Shown: one piece after another, positions 11,654 to 21,865 of the stretch | Numbering within the stretch: position 1 is the first letter of the stretch | Layout: each line of letters begins with the position of its first letter | Assembly: GCA_003254925.1 (NCBI GenBank) | Contig: QANZ01018611.1 | Location: 90,945 to 154,944, forward strand | Direction of reading: 5' to 3' | Origin: Chamaecrista fasciculata | Lineage: Eukaryota; Streptophyta; Magnoliopsida; Fabales; Fabaceae | DNA: 64,000 nucleotides | Translations under genes and position numbers: made by a program | The notes under the pieces: generated by a model | Told to the model about the DNA's origin: nothing | Databases searched by the model: none | What the model saw: the letters and a program-made list of their open reading frames with translations, nothing else

Positions 11654-12185
11654 TATGGCAAAAGTACTTTTGGTATTTCTAAAATATAAGGTCAATTTTA
11701 ATTGTATAGATAAATTTTTTTTGANNNNNNNNNNNNNNNNNNNNNNNNNNNNNNNNNNNNNNNNNNNNNNNNNNNNNNNNNNNNNNNNNNNNNNNNNNNN
11801 NNNNNNNNNNNNNNNNNNNNNNNNNNNNNNNNNNNNNNNNNNNNNNNNNNNNNNNNNNNNNNNNNNNNAAAAAAAAAAAAAAAGATTTGGGGTAAAATTG
11901 ACATAAAAGATAAAAAATTCGGGATATAATTTACCCAAAAAAACTTTTGGGGCTATAATTGATCCTAACTTCATACTTTGATAATACAATTGACCCAAAA
12001 AAATTTAGGGGTACAATTAATATAAAAATTAAAAGAATTGGGGATATAATTGATTAAAAAAACTTTTGGGGAAAAATTGATCATAACCTCATACTTTTTG
12101 AGAGTACAATTAACTCAAAAAAAAATTTATGAGGTACAACTGAAACTGATATCATACTTTGAAGTACCAAGAGTGCTTTTACCTA
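11654..12185. mobile_element. MITE nested in the 2-kb TIR element, interrupted by an assembly gap
   Basis: The left end 'ggcaaaagtacttttggta' pairs with the right end 'taccaagagtgcttttacc'. Repeated phrases on 'ggggtacaattgat' and 'cctcatactttgagagt' match the MITE at 57722-57955. The 144 Ns (11725-11868), flanked by T and A runs, are inside it. A hairpin-forming sequence is a plausible reason the assembly broke here. Confidence 0.5.
11725..11868. other. Assembly gap, 144 Ns
   Basis: A run of N lies between poly-T and poly-A edges. Any reading frame drawn through it is an artefact. Confidence 0.99.
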
Positions 12186-13392
12186 TATTAAATTAAATAT
12201 ATTACTTTTTATTTATTTAATATTACTGGTTGGATTAACCCAATTAAACTATTAAACCTTAAATTAGTATTTTGATTGGTTGCATGACCAGTCCAATTTT
12301 TAAAATCTTGTAAAGATGCTCATGATACAATATGAATAGAAAACTATGATCTCCATATTCGAGTTTGAAAAATAATGAAAAAGTGTATTTTCATTTATGA
12401 ATTTTTATCTATGTGGGCATCAAATTCAGTCTCTATCTCTATATTTTACGTATAGTTGAATTATCAGGCTCGAACCGAGATCCGAAAAACTTTAAAATAA
12501 ATAATTTATTTTTTAAAATATAATTCAAGTATATCATACAATTTTATAATTTATGATCATATTCAATAATTTAGAACTAAAATGAAGTATTTTGTTAATA
12601 TTTAGAAATAATTGGAATATTTTAAAACATAAAGGACCAAAATGAACATTAGAGCATATATTTAGGACCAAAATAACCATTTAACTTATTTCAATTGTAT
12701 ATTTTTATACCAAAAAATAATCTCCTTTCCACATTATGTTTCTGTAATTTTTTCTTCACAATAAATGGATTCAATTCAATTTGTGTCTAACTTTTATTTA
12801 CGTATATCCAATATATATATATTTGTTTTACACGAAATATATGAAACGAATACCATATATATTACATGTTGCAGGTACTTGTATTCGTTTCATTTATTTA
12901 GTGTAAAAAAATCGCACAAACATAGTGTGGAAAGGAAATTTTTTTCATATAAAAATATAACATTGAAATTTATAAATATATAAGTTATAATATAATATAA
13001 TTGAGTTATATTTAAAATTATATTTTTTTATTTTAATTTATTTTTTAAATTTAGGTTCAAGTATAGGAATTAAATTATTTGTAGAATATAAAAATAAGAT
13101 TGAATTTGATATTCAGAAATGAAAGTAAATTTTTTTTACCAATTCCAATATGATATCATACTTTTCTATTTAAACTCTAAACATTCCTCCCCAAGCTCAC
13201 AAAATACAGAGTGAAAACAAAAAGACAAAAAAGATAAAAGTGTGTTTTATGTGTGTCTGAGGAAGAAAAAAGAATAATAAGAATAAGACAGACTAATATG
13301 GCCCAATGAGAGACAATGGATTCAATGGATGGCCAAAATTTCTTCAAATGGAGAGAAAGGGAGAGAGTTTTAAAGGGAGGGGATCCACTCCC

Positions 13393-14057
13393 ATGAAACT
13401 CTCACAGAGGAACAAAAGAGCAATTGTGTCGTGGGTGTTTGAATGAAAGCATCACAAACAATTAGAGGATGCAAATAGAGGGGCAGTTGTGTCGTGGTGT
13501 TTGTTTTATTGAAGGCATCACTAACATCTTATATAACTATTCTTCATAGGACATGCCTCTTCAATAATCGTTGCGAATTGGCAATATTTCAATAACTTAT
13601 TAGTATACAGTGAACAAGGTTTTATTAAGTTTATTTTTTGAAGTTAAAACTTATAAACAAATCACGTATAATGGAAAAGATAAATATAACTTTTTATCAT
13701 TTGACACATCTCTTCAATAATCATATGACTTTGAGGGGCAATTTTGAAAGATAAAATTTATAAACAACTCTTATAATTCATCATCAGACACGTCTCTTCA
13801 CTAATCATTATATGACTTTGAGGGGCAATTTTGGAATAAAAAATTTGTAAGCAATCTACTCTTTTATAGTATAAAAGATAGAGATAGAGATAAGAAGGAG
13901 ATAATTGTTTATCATTGGTCACCATCTCTCATAAATCATAAGTTATCTTCATTAAGGGCATTTTCGAAAATGAAAGTTGACCCCAACCCACACTTTTTTT
14001 GGTTACTACAAAGTTTGGGTAAGTTGGGCTCACACTTTTAAATAGTAAAGATATATA
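13393..14057. repeat. Intergenic DNA with a diverged tandem repeat
   Basis: No gene is seen. A unit of roughly 100 bp containing 'atgactttgaggggcaatttt' (at about 13726 and 13809) and 'cacatctcttcaataatcat'/'cacgtctcttcactaatcat' occurs twice between about 13700 and 13890. A weaker upstream relative starts at about 13553. Confidence 0.45.
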
Positions 14058-14347
14058 TCTTCTATACTATTATATATGTGTGAGGAATGTTTTGGTTAGT
14101 CAAAATTAATTTTATTATGAAATATTAAAAGAGCAAAAAAAAAAAATAGTAGAGGGGGTGAAGTAACTTCCCACTACTTGAATGACCAAAAAATTAAAAA
14201 CTTTACACTATTATATTTCAAATAAAAATATTATTTTAAAATAAAATAAAAATAATAATAATATATTATAAAAATTATTTTTTTATTAAAAATAGAACAA
14301 TAAATTTTTTAATTTTAACATTTTAATTATTATTTAAAACACACTAG
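14058..14347 (+). mobile_element. Possible short non-autonomous Helitron
   Basis: It starts A|TCTTCTATACTATTATA and ends CTAG|T, with 'gtgtgagg' near the 5' end. A very similar 5' start (TCTATACTATACTATATGTG with 'gtgagg') occurs at 20932. The GC-rich 3' hairpin expected before CTAG is missing, so the call is weak. Confidence 0.3.
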
Positions 14348-15770
14348 TATATATATATATATACCACTACTTGCCTAAGAAATTGAAGGTGGTCCACCAT
14401 ATTTAATTAAACGATGGTCATCATCTTATCCAAGAGTTGGGGTAACACACAAAAATCATAGGAAAAAGAAAAAAAAATTAATAATATAAATCAGTAGAAT
14501 GTATGTCTATAATGCAACGATTACATATTTATTAAATAAATGTGTACTCTTTTTTTTTTCTTTTTGGCCTGAAAATAAATGTATACTCTCACAAGCCTAT
14601 TTATCAAGGGATGCCATTTTTGTTTTGTTACATCTCTCTTCAAAATTGAGTTTTGTTGTTGCATCTTGGAGGTTGTTGAGACAAAAAACATAACTTCAAG
14701 AAACAAAGAATTTTAAAGGACACAAGGATAAATATGTGCATGATATGATCTTCAAGGGCTGCCAGGCTCGACAGTTGCATATTTGGATCTTTGTGATGTT
14801 TATGCTCAATCTCACGTCCTTGAAAATTAATAATGAAGACACTCGTCATACTATCCCTCCCAAGATGGCTAGCCAACCGCATATTAACAATCTTGTGACG
14901 GCCATTCGTATGGCAAAGCTATCCAAAAGCTGTGTTATTGGAGAAACTTCTAAAGTTTACCATTTTTAGCATAACCAAAACAGAACAGACAAGGCATACA
15001 CTACGGAATGAGCTCAAAGCAAAGGCAATACCCAAAAGATAATATTTCATCCTAGGCCTGGGTCTGGGCTTGGGCTTACATATGAACGTAAGGCCCAAAA
15101 GCACTTCTTCTCGGAATCTTGGGAGGAGGAGGAGGAGGACACAGTGCCCTAGAAGCTAAGAGGAAGACCAGAAGTATTAATACATGACTTGAGTTTTGTT
15201 GTTGCATCTTTGAGATTGTTTAAACATATGCATAACTTCTTGCAATGACAATTGTTTTTTATCAACAAGAGTTCATACAAATCACCATATGGCTTTGGCA
15301 TTACTTCTCTTGCCCTCATATTCTAAAAATAAAATTTGTCCAATTTCAATATTCCAAATGCAAGTGGAAGAGTTTGTTGCACGCTGTTTACATAATATCT
15401 GCAATGAGAATAAATGATATTTATAAGTTATCAAGTTAATATAAATCACAAGTGCTATATATATCAATAAAATAAATTTAATTTGACAAAACAATACTAC
15501 TTGATAATAATTTGAATCTCATCGAATGATTTAGTGTGTCACAATTTATAAGCAAGATTTACATTTTAAAAGGTGGTATATATTATATTATACATATATT
15601 AATATTTATTTGATCATAAAAATGATTGAAGCAAAAAAGGGATTAAAAATGGGAGACAAGAGGTATATATATAGATATGTTAATGTGATATGTTAATGGG
15701 AGACGAGAGGTATATATATATATATATGTGATAAATCAATGTGAGGATATCTTTTGGAAGAAAAATAAAG
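14348..15770. other. Intergenic DNA, no supported gene
   Basis: A phrase of about 55 bp ('gagttttgttgttgcatctt...' then 'cataactt') occurs at about 14648 and again at about 15191 in the same direction. It brackets a stretch of higher GC content (14750-15150) that resembles no family I know. It could be a small insertion or a captured gene piece. TA microsatellites lie near 15670-15730. Confidence 0.35.
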
Positions 15771-15937
15771 AGGGATCCAAATCCTCTGCAGTATTTATTT
15801 TTGTGCATTTCATATAGTCTAGAGAGAGAAAGAAAGAGTCAGAGAGAGAAGGTATTAGTGGAACCGACACTTCTTTCTCTAACTCTTCCATTCTCTATCT
15901 ACATTGTCGGAAATGCACATTGCAGAGGATCCATTCT
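15771..15937. mobile_element. Small MITE with GGATCC...TCTGCA ends
   Basis: The left end (ggatccaaatcctctgca, then 'tgcattt') pairs with the right end (aaatgcacattgcagaggat, then cc). The interior is a GA-rich arm followed by a TC-rich arm ('agagagaaagaaagag' and 'ctttctctaactcttcc'). A related element lies at about 55757-55905. Confidence 0.5.
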
Positions 15938-16860
15938 CAAATAAAGAGTATCTCGAGGAAGAAACTACAAACAAGCCTTATTAGCACATGAGGATACCTT
16001 TTGGCTTGGGAGTACGTACTATCCTATAATTGATTTGGAATAAGTAAATCTTAATTAGAACCTAAGAGGACAAAGGGTCCTAACTCCTAAGTAAGGTAAC
16101 TTACAACTCTAAAAAAAAAATCCTATATAAGTCTACAAACAAAAATCAACCATGTTTTTATAGACAAATTTAAAAGATCTAGAAAAGATTAGGGTATTAT
16201 CCTAAGACCAAAAATGAAATAAGCATCATGCAACTTAGAAAAAAAATTAAAATAAACCATAAAAAGCAATAAAACAAAAATAAATAAAATTGAAATTGAA
16301 AAATAATAAACAAAAATAAATTAATGAAAATAATAAATAAATAAGGAGTCTTACCTCTTGAGGCGAAACAATGCGGATGAGGCTCTTCAGAGATGGTAGT
16401 TTTAATTCTTCCAAATCCAAAGCTTAATATGTTTTCAATGAAGAGTTGCGGGGATATGTTTATAGATGGGGGTTGGAGAAGTGCTCTCATGTCTAAGCGA
16501 TGTGGGACTTGCACTTACACATGCCTCTAAATCTCTTGATCTCACATTGATTTTGATGTGACATTAATCATAATCTTTTTTTTTTTATTATTAATTGTCT
16601 ATATACTGGATTTCTTATGTACATAACTTTATATTTTCCATATTAAAATTGTACAATTGGATTTGAATACATATACATATTGACAATTAACTATTTAATG
16701 TTATACAATGAACGATGATAAAAATAGTTAACATTCTGATAATTTATTATTACTTTTATAGTCAAATATCCATGTCTCAAGATCTCACACATTGATCACG
16801 AGATGACCTTTATTTTACTCTATATTTTAGATTTTAGATAATGTTTATATATGTCAAAGT
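15938..16860. other. Intergenic DNA, no gene seen
   Basis: AT-rich sequence. The stretch 16200-16520 contains a short open frame on the minus strand, but it has no recognisable domain, and low-complexity A/T runs make up much of it. Confidence 0.4.
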
Positions 16861-17205
16861 CTAGGAAGTATGGACACTTCATTTTAAAGGCGTGTCGCCG
16901 TGTCAGACACGTGTCAGTGTCTGACACCCGTACGACACCGGCACGACACATATTCATAAATTTTAGAATATAAATCAATTTTTCGAAACTTTAACATGAC
17001 AAACAAGAGAAAATAATAATAGATATGACATATATTATGAATAAAAATTGTAATTTTTAAATTTTTCATTAAAAATGATGAATATTTAATTATTTATATA
17101 TATAAATATATGTCGTGTTGTGTCGTGTCGCGTAATTTTGAGAGTTTGTTGTGTCGCTATATTCGTGTCATGTCCTGTGTCCGTGTCAGTGTTCATGCTT
17201 CCTAG
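16861..17205. mobile_element. MITE with CTAGGAAG termini and GTGTC-rich arms
   Basis: The termini are CTAGGAAGTATGGACAC and GTGTTCATGCTTCCTAG. The arms are rich in GTGTC/GACAC and include a near-palindrome around 16893-16929. The flanks gtcaaagt (left) and gttaaagt (right) look like an 8-bp target duplication with one change, which points to hAT or Mutator-type mobilisation. Confidence 0.65.
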
Positions 17206-18014
17206 GTTAAAGTTATATATAGTTAAATATCTTGAAATTGAATAGTTGACTATTCAACTTTATATAGTTAAATGAACTCAGATTAAAAATGAGATATAAA
17301 AACATTTTTCAAATTGGTGATGCCACATATATATATATAATAAAGCATAATAGATTAGTAGTAAATAGAAATTTAAGATTATCAAATTGGAAATTCATTT
17401 TAAAGAATTTTTCATAAACTTCCTAAAGGATAAAACCCATTGGAAATTGATATCACCGTACAGGAAGAAAAAATGTTTGTTATACAATTTTTATTTATTT
17501 TGTATAATTAATTCATCCTTTTGTTTCTTTTACTTTTTTACTTAAAAGTGAAATAAAATGATATGGATCATAGCTCAATCATTGGCCCGGTGATCGTCTG
17601 ATCGAATTCAAGGCTCAAAAATAAGTAATGAGCAAGAGTTAGCACCAAAGACACGTGAGCAGAGGCCACGAAGGCAACCACCGTGGCTGAAAGATGATGT
17701 CACCTCCAAAGGAGCTCATAGTAACTGAATGTGGGCTCAATTAGTGTTGGTAGGAGGGAACACGTGATAGCTTTTGTTATGGTTGTTTCTGTAATTGAAT
17801 AAAGTTATATCTTGTTGGAGGGGTCAAGGATTAGGGTAAGCTTGATGTAATAGATCATTGTGGTTTGGAGTATTCCCACACTTGAAGTAGGGCATTGCTT
17901 GTGTTGGTTTCATTCTTCTGAGAGTTAATACACTATCTTACACACTTCAAGTTCTAGTCTTTCCATTTTATGTTAACTCCTATTTGTTGCTTGATTCATA
18001 TCATAAAATATTAA
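17206..18014. other. Intergenic DNA, no gene seen
   Basis: The segment 17570-17990 is less AT-rich and contains 'gtaatgagcaagagttagcac' and a stretch ending 'ttctgagagttaatacactatc'. That is reminiscent of the 3' region of a retroelement or transcribed gene end, but no coding domain can be read. Confidence 0.3.
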
Positions 18015-18366
18015 AAGCAAAAGCATTGGTTTTATCCCTAAATTTTATAACAACTGTGAATTTTGTCTTCAATCTCTTTTATTGCAGTTAATTTCGTTCC
18101 TAATATTTTACATTTCGATCAATTTTATCTTTTGTTCTTAGTTTAGTCAAATATTAACGACAGAATCTACTTGACTAATAATATATAATATAAAATTGAT
18201 AGAAAAAAAAAAACTCAAATTCTAATTCAGATTAAAAAAAACATGATACAGTCTATCGTTAATTAATTAAAAGAAATTAATCAAATAATAAAATTAACCA
18301 AAATATAAAATATTGGGAACGAAATTGAAAAATAATGTAAAATTTAAAGACAAAATTAAAACTTTA
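18015..18366. mobile_element. MITE (TTTCGTCC family), diverged copy
   Basis: Outer arms 'ggttttatccctaaatttta' and 'aaatttaaagacaaaatt', with central 'tttcgttcc' and 'gaacgaaatt', form a long inverted repeat. The same family occurs at 40223-40597 and as a half element at about 42285-42472. Confidence 0.45.
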
Positions 18367-19750
18367 CCAATATTATTGATATATTTTTAAATTTATAAAA
18401 GAAATCCTAGTGCATGTATATATTATCCAAACACTTATGACTAGTTAATGATCAAACTTCAAAGAGTGATGCTCACTACACACAAGAATCTGAGTTTCAC
18501 TTTACACTGTTAAGTTTCAAGAAGCCAAGTGTCTTGTCATCAATGGAGTAGGATTGAAGAGATTTATAGATACTTTATATATATGATCTTTCGTTTTGGA
18601 GTTTTTTACAAATGTGCAATCTGCACTTTAATAATCCTGAAAAAAAAATCATCCCAAAAAGTTTTCCTGTGAAATGATTAAATTAGACTATTTTTTCTTC
18701 TTTTTTTTTTTTTTANAAAAAAAAAAGAAAAGAAGAGAGTCCAACCAATCTTTACTCCTTTAACTTTTTTGCCATTTACAACCCTTTGACTTTCTTACCT
18801 TCTCCTAATTTCCATCTAATTCAAAGCCCTTTTGGACCCCGGGAAGAAAAGCTTACCCACGAGGGCCATTTCTTTCAATCCAACCTTTTCTTTCTCTTAC
18901 CCTAATTCTTGTGGTGTATGTGGAATTGTGGATAGCTGGTTGAGGTTTGGAGAATGGAAGTGTAGGTGACTATTCAAGAGGCTACTTCGTTGGTTTGAAG
19001 AACATGGATATGGAGCATTTAATTTGTATTTTTAATTTTTCTCATCCATTTGATTTTCTCAACTTTTGTTGCTCTTAGATCACCGAATTAGGTCCAGTTT
19101 ATTTGCGCTCTGATTATAATCTGTTTTGATCATAATCGTAAAAAACATGTTCATTTGTGCTTTTTTTTTATCAAATAATAATCATAATTTTTTTATAATC
19201 AAACACACTCAATTACACTTATACCCCTATATATATACCTATAATTACCTATACTCTAATACAATCAATCACTCCACCACAAGGGCAAATTAGTCATTTA
19301 CTTCAATATTGGGCCAACCTATAAATACTCATTCTTGTCTTGGGCTAAAATGTTATTTTGCTCAAATAATTTAAGATTCAAATTGAAATTTTATCCAACC
19401 CCTCCCTTCCATCTCTTTCTCGTCTTTCTCCCTCCCTCTTCTCTCTCTCTTCTATTTACCAACAAGGAATTTTGTGGCCTGCAAAAGGGGTTTACATCTT
19501 GAGCAAATACATTTTTGCAGATGCATTAAAAATTGATGTAAAATAAAAATCTTTAATTAAAAAAAGGAAGTTGAAAGAAAAGAAAATAATGAAAATTGAA
19601 GAGTGAGGTGAGGGTGATCAAAGTTGGTCACTTCATAATTCTCTGTTTCGTTGCTGTCATCCCATCCATCAGGATTCCCTTTCATTACTTTTTCTATCTA
19701 TCTTCCTTCTTCACTTCTCTATCTCCATATATATATATATAAAGGGTTTT
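18367..19750. other. Intergenic DNA upstream of a gene fragment
   Basis: No coding region is recognised. A poly-T/N/poly-A junction (about 18700-18728, N at 18716) marks low-quality assembly. CT-rich tracts at 19410-19450 and 19670-19725, shortly upstream of the ATG at 19982, look like a plant promoter or leader. Confidence 0.35.
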
Positions 19751-19906
19751 GCTATAAAAAAACTCTATAGCTTAAGCTATAGAGTTTTTTGTGTCTATCT
19801 CTCTATTCATTTATGAAAATTAATGGAAATCAAAATTAAAAAAAAAATGAGTGAAAAGAGATAGACACAAAAACTCCATAGCTTAAGCTATGGAGTTTTT
19901 TATAGT
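19751..19906. mobile_element. MITE whose two arms are each palindromic
   Basis: The left arm contains aactctatagcttaagctatagagtt, a perfect palindrome centred at about 19774. The right arm contains a matching palindrome (actccatagcttaagctatggagt) centred at about 19885. The arms are also inverted copies of each other, extending through 'gtgtctatctct'/'agagatagacac'. It lies about 75 bp upstream of the ATG at 19982. Confidence 0.6.
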
Positions 19907-19981
19907 TAAACATATATATAAATATCACTCATCATCACCCATCACCCATATCATTCTATTATTATTATATTCTCAGATTTC

Positions 19982-20383
19982 ATGATGGGGGATTCTTCAG
20001 AGAAAGGCATGGACCTTGAAGATTTGCTTCCTGTGATGGCAACCAGGAGAGGAAGGTCTAATAGAGAGAGAGAGAGAGAGATGTTCAGAAAGAGGGGAAG
20101 GTCCATATTAGGACGGCGATGGTGCTCTCTCTCAAATGGATTTTTGTGGTTTGATGTTCAAAAAGAGAGAGGAGAGAGAGAGAGAGAAAGAGATGGGAGA
20201 GAGAGAGAGACGAAATGCAATGGGGGCCTGAAATGTAATTTTAGCTATTTCATTTGCTTTTTTCTCTTTTTTCCCATGAGCCACAATGGTATGTTCGGGT
20301 CCTTGCTTTTTCTTCCTTCTCTCTCATGTTGTGCGAAACGGCGGAATATTTTTTTCGGTAGTCCACCGAATGTTGAGGTCTGA
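19982..20383 (+). pseudogene. Possible 5' fragment of a KIC/PBP1-like EF-hand gene
   Basis: The frame opens at 19982 (two consecutive ATGs). The first 20 residues include 'SEKGMDLEDLLPVMA', which resembles the N-terminus of small plant calcium-binding proteins of the KIC/PBP1 type, where 'PVMA' is followed by 'EKLG'. Here the similarity stops at about 20041. It changes to a GA-microsatellite frame of Arg/Glu/Ser repeats and then a hydrophobic tail. No EF-hand is encoded in this frame or visible downstream. I read it as a broken 5' end (promoter plus first codons) or a chance match. The resemblance rests on about 15 residues recalled from memory. Confidence 0.3.
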
Positions 20384-21221
20384 TTCGAAAAAATATTATA
20401 CTTTCGTCCTTTCGGTCCATCGTTTCGTAGGCAAAAATAGAATGGTCGACCAAACAAAATAATCACCTCCAAAGTTGCATATGATTATAATCATATTTTC
20501 ACGCTTTCCAAGACAAACAGTGACATAATTTGACTTTTTTTTAAACAACAATTACATCCAAACACATTTTGATTATAATCAAATCACATCTTACTTTTTT
20601 CAACTTTTTCTTCCATTTATACCCCTATACAATTTATCAATTTCTTTACCCTTCTATCTACCAACCACAATCATTACATACCCATTTCAATAATTTCATA
20701 CCAAATAATCAACATTCATCCAAACACCAATACACAAATAATCAACTTTGATTTATAAATATTTATTTGAGTTAAATTTTCAATATTTATTTGATTTTTA
20801 ATTATCAATATCTTTTTGAGTAAAATATTACTCAAATATTTATTTTATTTTCAAATATTTTTATTTTTATTTTTTTCAAATATTTAAAATTTCCCATAAC
20901 ATTTCTATATATATATATATATCTATACTATACTATATGTGTGAGGGTGTTTTTGATTGGTCAAAAATAATCAAATTAAAAATTAAAAAAATAAGAAATA
21001 AATATGTTGAACTTGATAATTGGATAACTGTATAGATAATGAGAGAGGGAAAGTAGTAGATGAAATTTAAGAAAGTGAAAACTTATTATTTAGTCTTTTA
21101 ACTTTCACACTTCTAACGATTTAGTCCTTGAATAATAAAAATATACTATTTAGTCACTGAATAACTACAAATGTCAAATCAAACGTTACATACATATTTT
21201 CGTGCCCTAATAAGTGACCTT
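20384..21221. other. Intergenic DNA with Helitron-like 5' end
   Basis: No gene is seen. TCTATACTATACTATATGTG at 20932, preceded by A, matches the 5' end seen at 14058, suggesting a related Helitron whose 3' end I could not place. 'tttagtccttgaataat' near 21122 is a fragment of the GTCC-type inverted-repeat elements. Confidence 0.3.
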
Positions 21222-21548
21222 TTGTCTCTCAAAAAGATATGTATTCATACTCTTTAAAACTCATTGATATTCTATCTTCTTCACCGATGAGTATTGGAGT
21301 GGCTGGCGAAGATCAATCCCCACCCGCCTTTTCTTGCAGAATCTCAATCTTCTTTTTATTGAAACCTCTTTGTTGGGCAATGGCTTCATCAATAGTTTTA
21401 GTTTTAAAATTTTATGAAAACAAAAAGGCGTGGTGGAGATTGATCCTCGCTGACCACTCCAATACCCAAGTCTATAAGAGGTTAGAGAAGAAGATAGAAA
21501 TCAATGAGTTCGAGAGAGTATGAATATATATTTTTATCAGAGACAATG
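21222..21548. mobile_element. Foldback element with complex, gene-like arms
   Basis: The left arm (ttgtctct, 'gtattcatactct', 'ctcattgat', 'tctatcttctt', 'gtattggagtgg', 'gatcaatccccacc') is mirrored on the right ('gtggagattgatcc', 'ccactccaatac', 'aagaagataga', 'atcaatgag', 'agagtatgaatat', agagacaa). The spacer of about 75-80 bp between the arms includes 'tgttgggcaatggcttcatc'. An open frame runs across it (21239-21523), but this is expected from the inverted structure and has no recognisable domain. Confidence 0.55.
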
Positions 21549-21865
21549 GCATAAGAAAAGTTTAAGTAAGTAAAGATCCTTTGAAGATTGAGTTAGGTGA
21601 TTAATTTTTAAATATTTGAGAAAATAAAAATAATAAATATTTGAGTAAAATTTTACTCCAAAAAAAATATCAATAATGGAAAATAAATATGGGACTCGGC
21701 TGTTGCACAGTTGAGTCCGATTGTGCATGCCCAAGACAGATGTAGAATTAGGGATGCCAATTTTTTAGGATACTTAGGATATTCGACCATATCTGTTTGA
21801 AAAAAATATCTGATATCCGTCGGATATCGGATAAGATAAGGATAGTGCAAATTAATTTTTTTCAN

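Larger units (their letters stand above)
11389..13392. mobile_element. Non-coding element with about 150-bp terminal inverted repeats, 2 kb
   Basis: The left end (gggagtggatcccctccc at 11389 onward) pairs with the right end (gggaggggatccactccc, ending 13392). Pairing continues inward through 'actctctccctttctctcc', 'tttgaagaaat', 'gccatc', 'attgtctctc' and 'ttgggcca'. Such long inverted ends with no transposase fit a non-autonomous DNA transposon. It contains a nested MITE (about 11654-12185), which itself spans an assembly gap. Confidence 0.6.

Noticed and set aside
11550..11998. Open frames of 118 and 140 residues on both strands around 11.7 kb
   Set aside because: They run through the 144-N gap, so most of their length is unknown.
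14736..14969. A possible small gene of 77 residues in balanced-composition DNA
   Set aside because: No start context, domain or splice partner was found. It is bracketed by a direct repeat and may be a captured fragment, but there is not enough to call it a gene.
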